From: Nocardia alni
GTDB lineage: Bacteria; Actinomycetota; Actinomycetes; Mycobacteriales; Mycobacteriaceae
Direction of reading: 5' to 3'
DNA length: 64,000 nt
Assembly: GCF_019038435.1 (NCBI RefSeq)
Contig: NZ_JAGPOX010000001.1
Location: forward strand, 124,001 to 188,000
Within the stretch, counting starts at the first letter, position 1. Every line of letters starts with the position of its first letter. A program made the translations under genes and the position numbers. The notes under the pieces were generated by a model, which was given only the letters and a program-made list of their open reading frames with translations, was not told where the DNA came from and did not search any database. Shown here in pieces: positions 24,599 to 39,600 of this stretch.

Positions 24599-26302
24599 TC
24601 ATTCGTTCCCAGGTGGAAGCTGGCGTGTGCCACGGTGTTTCAGTTCGGGCGAGCCGGAGCGGTCCGCCAGAGCGCCGCGCTCACCGGTGGCAGGCAGATC
24701 GTATGCCGGTGCGTCCGTTCCCCGGCCGAGCGCGGAATGGCCCGGGGCGTCGAATTTCTCGGCATCGATCACGGCATGTGCGGACCGGTCGGGGCCGCCC
24801 GGCGCGGTGGTGTCGATGGTGATCTTGCGGGTGCGTCGCAGGGTGAAGGTGATCTCCTCGGTTTCCTCGAGGACGTGGCGCACCGTGCGCAGGGGGTGGG
24901 TGGCGGTATCGATCGCATCGGTGACGAACGAGGGCACCAGGGGGCGGATCCAGCGGGCGGCGGTGTCGGTGAACGGAACCGTGCCGATGAGCGGAAGTTC
25001 CAGGCCGCCGGGTTGTTCGGTCCGTGGGGCGGGTTCGAGGGCGCGCGAACTCGCCGGGGTGAGCGCGGTCGAGGGCTGCGATGCCGGCGGGTTCACGTAT
25101 TCCTCCTGGGATCGCGTGGCGGGATCGGCCGGAAGTTCGGCCAGGGCCTCGAATTCGGCGATGGCGCGGCGCTGCGGCGCGGAGACGCCGATCTGTACCG
25201 CGCCGATCGAGGCGACGATCCGGTGGCGTTGACGTTCGCGGTCGATCACCGTGTCGGCGTGCGCGGCCAGGTGCGCGGCCGCCAGATCCCCGTCCGCCCG
25301 CAGTATTTCGGACTCCGCGCGGACCTCGGCGCGTTTGATGGCGATGGCCGTGTCCGCGGCGTTCTCCGCGCGATCGGCGGCGGCCCGGGTGGACATGCCG
25401 CGATCGAATGCGGTCTCGCCGCGCCACCGGCGCAACAGCAGCGGCAGCAGGGCCAGCGCCACGACAATCACGATGCTCGCCAGCCGCAGCAGCAGGGCGC
25501 CGGGATGAGTCCAGGAGTAATCGTTCATGGCCAGCCACCGTGCGCCCGGGCCGCGATCGCCGGTCCGCACCGCGGTGGCGCGCGCGGAATCCAGTGCCTG
25601 CTGATCGCGGGTGACCCGGTCCTCCAGGGATTGCACCCGGGCCTGCGCGGCCGCCAGGCGGGTGCGCGCGTCGTCGAGCATGCTGTTGTCCGTACGGGTC
25701 TCCGGACCGACGCCGGGCACGCCGGTGATCTCGTTCTGCGGGCACTGCGGGCCCGGGTGGTACTCGCACCGGGCCACGATCAGGGCCTGCCCGATATCGG
25801 ACCGCGCCTGCGCGATGGCGTGGTCCAGGGCGCCGCGATCGGCCCGTGCCTGATCGAGCGTGGTGCGGGCGGCGACCACCGGCGTCGCGGATTCGGCGTC
25901 GAGTCGGGCCGAGTCGTCGAGCCGACGATCGACCGCGCCGCCCAGCAGCACCGTGGTCGCGAGTTCGGCCACGACCACACCGGCCAGCCCGGCCATCGCG
26001 ATCCGGGCGATAGGCGCATCGCCGAACCGCGGCCGCCGGCCGGACGGCAGCGGCGCCGTCGCCAGCGTCCGTGCCAGGGCGCCGGCCAGCGCCAGCGCGA
26101 TGATCAGCGCGAGCACCACGGCGAACCACGGCCAGTGCCCTTGCACGGCGGCGGCCGCGACGACCGCGCCGCAGATCGCGGCGAACACCAGCACCACCGC
26201 GCCGGTGGTCGCGTAGGCCGCGCGCTCGTGGCGGTCGATGATCCCCGAGCCGGCGCCGCCGAGCCAGGTCAGCGGGTTCGAGGGAAAATGAGGGGCGGTC
26301 AT
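24599..26302 (-). CDS. DUF4407 domain membrane protein
   Basis: The 567-residue protein has four predicted membrane segments (about residues 32-55, 60-80, 102-122 and 268-292). The hydrophilic loop between the third and fourth is long and helical, with a CEYHPGPQC pair. A cytosolic C-terminal half follows, beginning with an Arg/Ala-rich helix. This layout and the segment ARTLDQARADRGALDHAI match DUF4407 proteins, whose function is unknown. The C-terminal 200 residues are Pro/Thr-rich and variable. It is transcribed away from the gltB leader and has no obvious partner. Confidence 0.7.
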   Translation of the reverse strand: MTAPHFPSNPLTWLGGAGSGIIDRHERAAYATTGAVVLVFAAICGAVVAAAAVQGHWPWFAVVLALIIALALAGALARTLATAPLPSGRRPRFGDAPIARIAMAGLAGVVVAELATTVLLGGAVDRRLDDSARLDAESATPVVAARTTLDQARADRGALDHAIAQARSDIGQALIVARCEYHPGPQCPQNEITGVPGVGPETRTDNSMLDDARTRLAAAQARVQSLEDRVTRDQQALDSARATAVRTGDRGPGARWLAMNDYSWTHPGALLLRLASIVIVVALALLPLLLRRWRGETAFDRGMSTRAAADRAENAADTAIAIKRAEVRAESEILRADGDLAAAHLAAHADTVIDRERQRHRIVASIGAVQIGVSAPQRRAIAEFEALAELPADPATRSQEEYVNPPASQPSTALTPASSRALEPAPRTEQPGGLELPLIGTVPFTDTAARWIRPLVPSFVTDAIDTATHPLRTVRHVLEETEEITFTLRRTRKITIDTTAPGGPDRSAHAVIDAEKFDAPGHSALGRGTDAPAYDLPATGERGALADRSGSPELKHRGTRQLPPGNE

Positions 26303-27182
26303 GGGATCTCACATCCTCGTTCATTGTCGCCCGCGCGGGTCCCCGGCCACGCGCATGCGAATACAGTGACAGGCCGACGCCGATTCCACCGAGCGTGTTG
26401 CAGTGGATGTGGTCAGGTTCACAGCAGGTGGCGCACCGGTCCGGCGGTGTCGTGTGAACGCCGTTGGGCTGTGAGATACTGCACAGTAGATGTTAGCCAA
26501 TGATTTGCCAAGGCGACGTCAACTGAACAAGGCCGTACGGTCTGAACGCTGCCCTTCCTCGCTTTTTCCATGTCCGGAAGATCTCGATCGTATGTCCGGA
26601 AAGTTAGCCGTCCTCGAACCGGTTTGTCCGACCACCGATCCGGGAAATATGTATCAATGCAGGTTAGAGGGCATCTGGCGGCTTACCTCCAAGCCGCACG
26701 CGCACGCAGTGGCAATACCGGGCGTGAGTGGGATACGGCGCTGAGCGATAGCCGATCTCTGCTTTACACTGGAGAACGCGCAGGTAATGGAGGACCATTG
26801 GAGAAGCCCAGGTAGAAGCTGTTCTTAGGGCAGCCTGAGTTGGTTGGGCACAGGTCCTGACTTATCGTTTGCTCTTACGCCGGGTACGAAATGCCCGGCT
26901 ATAACGCCCGATTCGGTCACGAGCCGATGGTCACGTCAGGCTCTCGGTCGGAGACTTCTCAGCCTGACGGGCAGCACGGCGTGGTGAGTAGGGAGACGCG
27001 AGAACTCCGCTACCACCGAGCACCCGACGACGACGATCCGGCGCGGGTGGACAACTGGAGAGTTGACTGCACAGGACGACCATCAGCGCCGCTGGTCCGA
27101 CGAAATCCTCCGGGCGCAGTCTAGACGGAGGCGTTCGACGAAGGCCCTATTTCATCGAAGGCCTGATTTTGAAGGCAGAGGC
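26303..27182. other. long leader/intergenic region upstream of gltB
   Basis: This 880-bp divergent region separates DUF4407 (minus) and gltB (plus). No protein-like frame of convincing quality is seen. The sequence from about 26460 to 27060 is clearly less GC-rich than the flanking genes, as expected of regulatory DNA. A GlnR-type site was looked for and not found convincingly. The length leaves room for a structured leader, a small RNA or several promoters. Confidence 0.5.
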
Positions 27183-31880
<4,698 letters not shown>

Positions 31881-32005
31881 CCGAGTCGAGTCGCCCGTGG
31901 CGGACCATCACATGTATTTCGATCGTGCGCGGACACTGCTGACTGACGCGCGACGCACCGGAACCAGAGGGTGCGCCGAGCTGGCGCGGAAGTCGGGAGT
32001 CGAGA

Positions 32006-33475
32006 ATGGGTGACGCACAGGGATTTCTGAAGCACACCAAGCGTGAGCTGCCCACGCGGCGGCCGGTGCCGCTGCGGCTGATGGACTGGAAAGAGGTCTA
32101 CGAGGAGAATTTCTCGCAGGACACCTTGCGTGCGCAGGCCAGCCGCTGCATGGACTGCGGTATTCCGTTCTGTCACAACGGCTGTCCGCTGGGTAACCTG
32201 ATTCCCGAGTGGAACGACCTGGTCTACAAGGGTCGCTGGCGCGAGGGCATCGACCGGCTGCACGCGACCAACAACTTCCCTGAGTTCACCGGGCGGCTGT
32301 GCCCCGCGCCGTGCGAATCGTCCTGCGTGCTGGGCATCAACCAGGACGCGGTGACCATCAAGCAGGTCGAGGTCGAGCTCATCGAGAACGCCTTCGACGC
32401 CGGCTGGGTGACCCCGGTCTATCCGACCCGCCTGACCGGCAAGAAGGTCGCCGTTGTCGGCTCGGGTCCGGCTGGTCTGGCCGCGGCGCAGCAGCTGACC
32501 CGCGCCGGTCACACCGTGACGGTGTTCGAGCGCGCGGACCGCATCGGCGGCCTGCTGCGCTACGGCATTCCGGAATTCAAGATGGAGAAGCGCTTCATCG
32601 ACCGTCGCGTCGCGCAGATGCAGGCCGAGGGCACCATCTTCAAGGCCGGCGTGAACGTGGGCGAGGACATCACGGCCGCGCAGCTGCGCGAGCGGTTCGA
32701 CGCGGTGGTGCTGGCCGGTGGCTCGACCATCGCGCGCGATCTGCCGGTGCCCGGCCGCGACCTGGACGGCATCCATCAGGCGATGGAGTTCCTGCCGCTG
32801 TCCAACCGTGTGCAGCTGGGCGACCCGATCACCGACGCGGACGGCCTGCCGCCGATTCACGCCAGGGACAAGAAGGTCGTCATCATCGGCGGCGGCGACA
32901 CCGGCGCGGACTGCCTGGGCACCTCGCACCGCCAGGGCGCGGCCAGCGTGCACCAGTTCGAGATCATGCCGCGTCCACCGGAGCAGCGCGCCGACTCCAC
33001 CCCGTGGCCGACCTACCCGCTGATGTACCGGGTGTCCTCGGCACACGAGGAGGGCGGCGAGCGCGTGTACTCGGTCAACACCGAGCGCTTCGTCGGCGAG
33101 GACGGCAAGGTGACCGGACTGCAGGCGCACGAGGTGCAGATGGTGAACGGCCGCTTCGAGAAGATCGAGGGCACCGACTTCACCCTCGAGGCCGATCTGG
33201 TGCTGCTGGCCATGGGCTTCACCGGCCCGCAGAAGCCCGGACTGCTCGAGGATCTGGGTGTCGGCTACGACCAGCGCGGCAACGTCAAGCGCGACAAGGA
33301 CTTCCAGACCACCGTCCCGGGCGTGTTCGTGGCCGGTGATATGGGTCGCGGTCAGTCGCTGATCGTGTGGGCCATCGCCGAGGGGCGCTCGGCCGCCGCG
33401 GCCGCGGACAGGTTCCTCGAGGGCGAGTCGGCGTTGCCGTCGCCGATCGTGCCCACGACGGTCGCCCAGCGGTAG
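32006..33475 (+). CDS. gltD: glutamate synthase small subunit
   Basis: The 489-residue FAD/NAD(P)H-dependent subunit supplies electrons to GltB. N-terminal cysteines for two 4Fe-4S clusters are visible (RCMDCGIPFCHNGCPLGN and CPAPCESSC). The FAD fold VVGSGPAGLAAAQQL and the NAD(P)H fold VIIGGGDTGADCLG follow, and the second FAD site is GVFVAGDMGRGQSLIVWAI. Length is normal. It starts at ATG 32006 after GGAGTCGAGA and ends just before a strong terminator, so gltB-gltD form the transcription unit. Confidence 0.97.
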   Translation: MGDAQGFLKHTKRELPTRRPVPLRLMDWKEVYEENFSQDTLRAQASRCMDCGIPFCHNGCPLGNLIPEWNDLVYKGRWREGIDRLHATNNFPEFTGRLCPAPCESSCVLGINQDAVTIKQVEVELIENAFDAGWVTPVYPTRLTGKKVAVVGSGPAGLAAAQQLTRAGHTVTVFERADRIGGLLRYGIPEFKMEKRFIDRRVAQMQAEGTIFKAGVNVGEDITAAQLRERFDAVVLAGGSTIARDLPVPGRDLDGIHQAMEFLPLSNRVQLGDPITDADGLPPIHARDKKVVIIGGGDTGADCLGTSHRQGAASVHQFEIMPRPPEQRADSTPWPTYPLMYRVSSAHEEGGERVYSVNTERFVGEDGKVTGLQAHEVQMVNGRFEKIEGTDFTLEADLVLLAMGFTGPQKPGLLEDLGVGYDQRGNVKRDKDFQTTVPGVFVAGDMGRGQSLIVWAIAEGRSAAAAADRFLEGESALPSPIVPTTVAQR

Positions 33476-33491
33476 GAAGGCCGGAACTCCG

Positions 33492-33524
33492 ACGATGCCC
33501 GCGCGTGATACGCGCGGGCATCGT
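33492..33524 (+). terminator. terminator after gltD
   Basis: A 14-bp perfect stem (33492-33505 with 33511-33524, arm ACGATGCCCGCGCG) closes a 5-nt loop TGATA. It lies 16 nt after the gltD stop and is followed by a T-rich stretch. Confidence 0.9.
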
Positions 33525-33804
33525 CTGTTATCTGTCCGAATTTCATTCGTGATTCGTCCGGTTTCGGGCGTCGGATCGAGGGAATCCTGAGTATTCCGAC
33601 CTCCGAATGGCTTCCGCGCGCCGGTACATTTACTCTTGATCACGGTGTGGTGTCGAGGCAGGCGTACGGCTGTTACCAGGTGCACAGGAGTTCGGGAAGA
33701 TTGTTCGTCTCTGGTTCACCAGGCTGCAAGCAGGTGCCTACACCATCGTGAAGTCGTCGGGATGTGCCCACCTGGGCGGGCTGGAACTGGAGCACTGGAA
33801 CAGT

Positions 33805-34716
33805 ATGCGGTTGAAAAGGATTGCCGCGGCTGCGGCAGCAGTAGCACTGTCGGGTTTGTCCGGCGTGGTGTTGAGCAGCGGGTCTGCCGCCGCGGACCCG
33901 GGCTGCCCGAACCTATACGTGGTCGCGATCCCGGGTACCTGGGAGACCGGTCAGGACAAGCATGAGCACATGACCGGCCCCGGCATGCTCGCCGGTGTCA
34001 CGCATGGCCTACCCAGCGGTACACGCGTCGACTACGTGGACTACCCCGCCACGGCCTTCCCGTGGGAGGGCGACATCTACGGCAAGTCGAAGCAGATCGC
34101 CGTCAACCATGCCAACGGCATGATCCACGCGATGGGCACGCAGTGCCCGGCGACGAAGATCGCCATCGTCGGTTACAGCCAGGGCGCCGATGCGGCCGGA
34201 GACGTCGCCGCCAATATCGGCACGGGCCTGGGCGCCGTCACGCCGAACCGGATCTCCGGCGTCGGCCTGATTTCCGATCCGCGGCGTTCGCCCACCGATG
34301 TGCAGGTCGGCCCGCCGGCCGGTGGCGCGGGTGCCAGCGGTCCGCGGCCAGGTGGGTTCGGATTCCTGAGCGACCGGGTGCGCACCATCTGCGATCCCAA
34401 GGATCTGTACTGCTCCACCAAGTCCGATGATTTCATCACGCGATTCGCCGGCTTCCTCACCGAGACCTCGGATCCGAACCCGGCCAACATGTGGCGGTAT
34501 CAGCTCGAGGCCGGCTCGATCATCGGAGATCTGATGTCCAGGGGCGGGATCGGGACATTGCAGTCCCAGCTCACCCAGGGCGCGAACAAGGAGCGGGTGC
34601 AGCAGCTGGAGAAGTTCTACGGGTCCGGGGCGCACACCTCGTACGGCTACTACGACGTGGGCGGCGGTCAGTCCGCGACCTCGTGGATGCACCACTGGCT
34701 CGCGGGCATGGCTTAA
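33805..34716 (+). CDS. secreted cutinase family esterase
   Basis: The 303-residue exported protein has a signal peptide of about 30 residues (RIAAAAAAVALSGLSGVV...SAAADP). The cutinase-type alpha/beta hydrolase domain has its nucleophile Ser125 in IVGYSQGADAAGDVA. Typical disulphide-forming cysteines (CPNLY, QCPATK, ICDPKDLYC) and a C-terminal His in YGSGAHTSYG/SWMHHW are present. Mycobacterial relatives are cell-envelope lipases or esterases acting on mycolates or host lipids. ATG 33805 is chosen because it begins the signal peptide; an in-frame GTG at 33748 would add 19 residues before it. A terminator hairpin follows. Confidence 0.85.
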   Translation: MRLKRIAAAAAAVALSGLSGVVLSSGSAAADPGCPNLYVVAIPGTWETGQDKHEHMTGPGMLAGVTHGLPSGTRVDYVDYPATAFPWEGDIYGKSKQIAVNHANGMIHAMGTQCPATKIAIVGYSQGADAAGDVAANIGTGLGAVTPNRISGVGLISDPRRSPTDVQVGPPAGGAGASGPRPGGFGFLSDRVRTICDPKDLYCSTKSDDFITRFAGFLTETSDPNPANMWRYQLEAGSIIGDLMSRGGIGTLQSQLTQGANKERVQQLEKFYGSGAHTSYGYYDVGGGQSATSWMHHWLAGMA

Positions 34717-34734
34717 TCAGCTACAACGTCACGA

Positions 34735-34766
34735 AAGGGGCCACTCCCGGCTGGGAGTGGCCCCTT
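34735..34766. terminator. terminator between cutinase and low-complexity gene
   Basis: A 14-bp perfect stem (34735-34748 with 34753-34766, arm AAGGGGCCACTCCC) closes a 4-nt loop, between converging genes, so it can serve both. Confidence 0.9.
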
Positions 34767-34798
34767 CGCGTTCTAACGGGACAAGCGATCCGTCGGGA

Positions 34799-35200
34799 TT
34801 AGGCCGAACCGGTGGGCATCCACGGCGCCGGGCCGGGGCCCTGCGGTCCCGGACCACCGTGCCACGGGCCCTGCGGTCCCGGGCCGCCGTGCCACGGGCC
34901 GTGGTCTCCCGGGCCACCGGGCCCACCGGGGCCGGGATGACCCGGGCCTCCCGGGAAACCGGGGCCGCCGGGGTGACCCGGGCCGCCGGGGCCACCGGGT
35001 CCACCCGGACCCGGGTTGCAGGGGCCGGGGCCGCCGCAGCCGCCGGGGCCGGAGTTGTGCCAGTCGACCGAGGAGGCGCTAGGGGTCGCGGCGAAGGCCG
35101 GGACCGCGATGGCGGCCACTGGCACCGCGGCCAGGGCTCCGACCAGGGCAACCCGGCCGACGAGGCGGCGGGTGCGAGTTGACTTTGCGTTGGACAGCAA
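34799..35200 (-). CDS. secreted Gly/Pro-rich collagen-like protein
   Basis: The 133-residue exported protein has a Sec signal peptide (residues 1-38, RRLVGRVALVGALAAVPVAA). A short mature head (SASSVDWHNSG) and a pair of cysteines (GGCGGPGPC) come next, then about 70 residues of GPG/GGP repeats with interspersed HGPWHGGPGPQGP. The start is TTG 35200, seven nt after AAAGG. It is a paralogue of the gene at 35480-35794 with an almost identical head and the same TTG/AAAGG start, but a different tail. Such low-complexity tails suggest an extracellular structural or surface role. No function is assigned. Confidence 0.7.
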   Translation of the reverse strand: MLSNAKSTRTRRLVGRVALVGALAAVPVAAIAVPAFAATPSASSVDWHNSGPGGCGGPGPCNPGPGGPGGPGGPGHPGGPGFPGGPGHPGPGGPGGPGDHGPWHGGPGPQGPWHGGPGPQGPGPAPWMPTGSA

Positions 35201-35401
35201 CGTCTTACCTTTCAGGGGAGGTACCGCGCCGCCTTCTTCGGCGGCTGGTAAATATCATTCAAATCACACTTGCTAGGTGCGCCGTGAGTCCAAGCTGGCA
35301 ATGAGCTGGGACCGGGGTATGCGCCCGCTGTAGTGATCCTGTTCAGGAAATATGTTCTGGCACATCAAATCTCGATAGGACGACCCTCCGCATATGGACA
35401 A

Positions 35402-35468
35402 GGCCGCTCCCGATGACGGGAGCGGCCACCCGGTCGATCGGTGACCGTGTCGTCGTCGGTCACCGATC
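35402..35468 (-). terminator. two tandem terminator hairpins
   Basis: The first hairpin downstream of the gene at 35480 is GATCGGTGACCG/CGGTCACCGATC (35436-35447 with 35457-35468). The second is GGCCGCTCCCG/CGGGAGCGGCC (35402-35412 with 35417-35427, loop ATGA). Both are perfect stems, 11 nt past the stop codon. Confidence 0.8.
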
Positions 35469-35479
35469 ACAGCGGGTTC

Positions 35480-35794
35480 CTATCCAGCGGATCCGGTCTC
35501 GAAGGGGGGTGCCCACTGGCCGCCGCCCCAGCCGCCGCCGCCGTGGTGCCAGTCGCCGCCGTGGTGCCAGTCACCGTGATTCCCGCCCCCGTGGTCCCAG
35601 CCACCGCCGCCCGGCCAGCCGCCGTGGTCGTCGTGATGACGCCAGTCGATCTGGGTGGCGGACGGTGCGGTGGCGACGGTATCGGCCAGGGCCGGGCCGG
35701 CCACTGCCGCCAGCGGGACGACGGCCAGGGCGCCGGCGATGGCGACCCGGGCGGCGATGCGCCGCGAACGGGTTGAGTTCCTTGTGGTGAGCAA
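35480..35794 (-). CDS. secreted Gly/His/Trp-rich protein
   Basis: The 104-residue exported protein has a signal peptide (RRIAARVAIAGALAVVPLAA, cleavage near ALA-D) and a short head ending ATQIDWRHHDDHG. The tail is built of GGW, HGG and DWHHGG units and contains about ten histidines. The spacing of His and Asp would suit metal binding, but that is inference. TTG 35794 is chosen over an upstream frame because it lies 7 nt after AAAGG, exactly as in its paralogue at 34799-35200, and both proteins then begin with the same basic n-region. Both end in TGSA(G). Confidence 0.7.
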   Translation of the reverse strand: MLTTRNSTRSRRIAARVAIAGALAVVPLAAVAGPALADTVATAPSATQIDWRHHDDHGGWPGGGGWDHGGGNHGDWHHGGDWHHGGGGWGGGQWAPPFETGSAG

Positions 35795-35916
35795 CGAGCT
35801 GCCTTTCTCTGGAGAACATGAGTCCGGACTGAGCGACTCACGGCACCTCATCCAACGATCGAACTCTAAGACCGTGATCCGCTCACTCTGTTAAACCGCT
35901 CAGAATTCAGCGTTCG

Positions 35917-36612
35917 TTACGCCCCCGAGAGATTGCGTGGCAGCAAATCCCACACATGCCCGTTCTCGTTGACGGTGGCTACGGTGCGATGACCTGTGCG
36001 GGAGTAGAGAATTCGTGTGATCGAACAATAATCGATCGGGAAAGTGAGCGGGCGCTCGAGACCCAGCACATGCTGCAACATTATGTTGATCACCCCGCCG
36101 TGTGCGAAGGCGACAACGGTATCCGAATGCTCCGCGTCGGCCACGATCTCGACGATGGCGGACGAAACCCGCTGAAAAAATGCGGAACCGTCGACCTGAT
36201 CGGGCAGGTACCCGGCCTTGATCCGCCGATACACCATGGCGGTAGCGTCCTGCGCGGCGTCGGCTGCGGGATCGTTACCGTGCGCTTGCGCCGAGTCTGC
36301 TCGCGCCGCCGCTCGCCGTGCGTCCTCGATCGGCACATAGGTCAGCAGATCCCGGTCGTACTCGGCCAGGCCGTCCAGCACATCCACGGGCAGGCCCAGT
36401 GTCGCGGCCGTCGGCGCGGCGGTCTCCCGGGCACGCCGCTGCGGACTGCTCACCACGCGCACGACGCGATGATCGGCGACCCCGAGCCGCGCGATGGCCT
36501 CCGGAACGCGGCCGGCCTGCTGCACCCCGACCTCGGTCAGACCGGGGTCCGCGGGACCCGAGGTGGTGAGGATTCGCTCCGGCTGGGCATGACGCACGAG
36601 AACAAGCTGCAC
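35917..36612 (-). CDS. histidine phosphatase family protein
   Basis: The 231-residue protein has the branch-1 histidine phosphatase fold. The N-terminal phosphohistidine motif is VLVRHAQPE (RHA rather than the usual RHG), followed by SSPQRRARETA with the second arginine. The late histidine is in VVAFAHGGVINIML. Members dephosphorylate sugar phosphates, metabolites or proteins; the substrate here is unknown. It lies alone, 70 bp past the start side of the lysX stop, on the same strand. Confidence 0.8.
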   Translation of the reverse strand: MQLVLVRHAQPERILTTSGPADPGLTEVGVQQAGRVPEAIARLGVADHRVVRVVSSPQRRARETAAPTAATLGLPVDVLDGLAEYDRDLLTYVPIEDARRAAARADSAQAHGNDPAADAAQDATAMVYRRIKAGYLPDQVDGSAFFQRVSSAIVEIVADAEHSDTVVAFAHGGVINIMLQHVLGLERPLTFPIDYCSITRILYSRTGHRTVATVNENGHVWDLLPRNLSGA

Positions 36613-36682
36613 CTGTCCACTGTGCCGTATCGGCTCGTCGCGGCCGACACCCGCCTCTCGCGGACGGGCGGGGCCGGTGAAC

Positions 36683-39600
36683 TCAGGTGCGCGGCTTGAC
36701 CAGTGGGAAGGGCAGGGTTTCCCGGATGCTGCGGCCGGTGATCAACATCACCACCCGGTCGACGCCGACGCCCAGACCGCCGGTCGGGGGCATGGCGTGC
36801 TCGAGGGACTGCAGGAAGTCCTCGTCCAGTTCCATCGCCTCCGGATCGCCGCCGGCGGCCAGCAGCGACTGCTCGGTGAGCCGCCGGCGCTGCTCGATCG
36901 GGTTGGTCAGCTCGCTGTACGCGGTGCCCAGTTCCACGCCCCACGCCACCAGATCCCAGCGCTCGGCCACGCCCTCGATGCTGCGATGCTGGCGGGTCAG
37001 CGGCGAGACCGAGGTGGGGAAGTCGGTGTAGAACGTGGGCGCCTGGGTGTGCTCCTCGACCAGATGCTCGTACATCTCCAGCACGATCTGGCCGCAGTCC
37101 CAGCCGAACTGGTAGGGCACCCCGGCTTTGTCGCACAGCGCACGCAGCTGTTCGGCGTCGGTCTCGGGTGTGATCGTCTCGCCGAGGGCCTCGGAGATCG
37201 CGCTGTGCACGGTCTTGACCGGCCACTCACCCGAGATGTCCACCTCCTCCAGCGAACCGTCCGGATTCGGCCGCAGCGCGACCATCTTCCCGTTCGCCAC
37301 CAGCGCCGCATCCTGGATGAGCTGGCGGCAGGCGTGCATCATGCGCAGGTAGTCGCTGTGCGCCTCATAGGCTTCCAGAATGGTGAATTCCGGATTGTGG
37401 CTGTAGTCCACGCCCTCGTTGCGGAATACCCGGCCGAGTTCGAACACCTTCTCCATACCGCCCACGCACAGCCGCTTCAGATACAGCTCCGGGGCGATGC
37501 GCAGGTACAGGTCCAGGTCGTAGGCGTTGATATGGGTCTGGAACGGTGTGGCGTTCGCGCCGCCGTGCACCTGCTGCAGCACCGGTGTCTCGACCTCGAG
37601 GAAACCCCAGCCGTTCAACGTGTCCCGCAGCGAGCGCACCACCGCACTGCGCTTGGCCAGCACCTCGCGGGTGTCGGTGTTGATCGCCATGTCGACGTAC
37701 CGCTGGCGCACCCGGGCTTCGGGATCCGACAGCCCGCGCCACTTGTCCGGCAGCGGGTGCAGGCATTTGCCGATCATCCGCCAGTCCTGGGCCAGCAGCG
37801 ACAGCTCACCGCGACGGCTCTGCCCGATCTGTCCGCTGACCTCGATCAGGTCGCCGAGGTCGAAGAATTCGTCGAACTCGTCCGAGCGCTGCGCGCCGAC
37901 CCGGCCGCGGTCGATGAGCAGTTGGATATCGCCGGACCAGTCGCGCAGTACCGCGAAGGTCACCCCGCCGTAATCGCGAATGCGCAGCAGCCGCCCGGCC
38001 ACGCGGACGGTGGTGCCCTTCGGCGAGCGCCGCGCGCGGTCCACGGTGTGGGTGGGCGGATAGGCGACCGGGTAGGCGTCCAGCCCGGCGGCCTCGAGCC
38101 GCTGCACCTTGTCCATGCGCACCCGGACCTGCTCGGGACGCCGCGGACCGGCGTGCTCGAGATCCTCCGGCGGCAGCTCCGGCTCGCTGCCGTCGGAGTG
38201 CAGGCCGGTCATGGTCGGCGGCACCGCGGAGCGAATGCCGGTGTGCACCGCCGGATCCGGCTGTTTGCCGAAACGCGGCAGGAACCCCTCGGCCAGGGCG
38301 CTGGCAATCGCCACGCGCACCAGATTGCGGCGCTCCTCGAACAACGAGAACCGCGGCACCCACTGCGGCTGATACTTCACATTCGATCGGTACAGCGCCT
38401 CGAGCTGCCACCAGCGTGAGAAGAACATCAGCACGCCGCGCCACAGCCGCAGGATCGGACCGGCGCCGATGCGCCCGCCCTCCTCGAACACCGCGCGGAA
38501 CACCGCGAAGTTCAGCGATACCCGGGTGATGCCGTACTGCTCGGAGGTCAGCGCCAGCTGGGAGATCATGAGCTCCATGACGCCGTTGGGGCCCTTGGGA
38601 TCCCGGCGCATCAGTTCCAGCGAGACACCGGTGCGTCCCCACGGCACCAGCGAGAGCATGCCGAGCACCCGCTCGTTCGCCTCGCCCATGTGCGACACCG
38701 CCTCGACCAGCAGGCAGCAGCCGTCCAGCGGATCGCCCAGGCGGCCGAGGGCCATGGAGAAACCGCGTTCGGTCTCGGTGTCGCGCCACGCGTCCGCGCG
38801 CGCGATCACCTGGGCGAAATCCTCGGCCGGGATCTCGTTGTGGCGGCGGATGCGCACGGTGATGCCCTGTTTACGCAGCCGGTTGGTGGCCTGGCGGACC
38901 TGCTTCATCTCCGGGCCGGCCAGGGAGAACGTGCGGGTCTCCAGGATCGCCTCGTCACCGAGCCGCAGCGCCGACAGGCCGGCCCGGCGATACGCCTGGG
39001 CCCCGAGTTCGCTGGCGCCCATCACCGCAGGTGCCCAACCGTACTGGTCGGCCAGGCGCAGCCAGGCGTCGATCGCCTGCCCCCACGCCTCCTTCATGCC
39101 GATCGGGTCGCCCGAGGCCAGGCAGACACCCAGCTCGACCCGGTAGGTGACGGCCGCCTTACCGCTGGGCGCGAAGACCACCGCCTTGTCGCGCCGGGTG
39201 GCGAAGTAGCCCAGCGAATCCTCGACATCCGAGCGCTCCAGCAGCCCGCGGATCGCCGATTCGTCCAGACCGGTCAGCGCGTTGGAGGCGCGTTGCGAGC
39301 TGAACAGCACCAGGGCGGCCACCAGCACCGCGAGGAAACCGAAGAAGCCCAGCAGCAGATTCACGAAATGCCGTGGCTGACCGTCGAATTGGTCGGTGCT
39401 GACCAGGATCGCCGCGGTCACCTTGGACACCGCCCAGCCCGGGCGCTCCCAGCCGCGCGGCAGGGTTCCCGGGAACAGCTCGACCAGACCCCAGCCGAGC
39501 AGACATCCGATGGTCAGCCCGCCGGCCAGCACGCCCAGCGCCTTCCACAGCGCACCGCGGCGCACCTGGGTGTAGAACTCGGGCCACGCGACGATCAGCA

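Noticed and set aside
24185..26503. Plus-strand frame of about 770 codons opposite DUF4407
   Set aside because: The DUF4407 frame shows membrane helices and a family pattern; the opposite frame is Gly/Arg-rich shadow and crosses into the PhzF gene.
31912..32014. 33-codon frame overlapping the gltD start (beginning MYFDRART)
   Set aside because: Its stop overlaps gltD suggestively, but there is no Shine-Dalgarno sequence or protein-like pattern; chance is sufficient explanation.
35402..35468. Possible CRISPR or repeat array near the low-complexity genes
   Set aside because: The repeats are two unrelated inverted repeats (terminators) and in-gene GP/GH codon repeats; there are no regular spacers.
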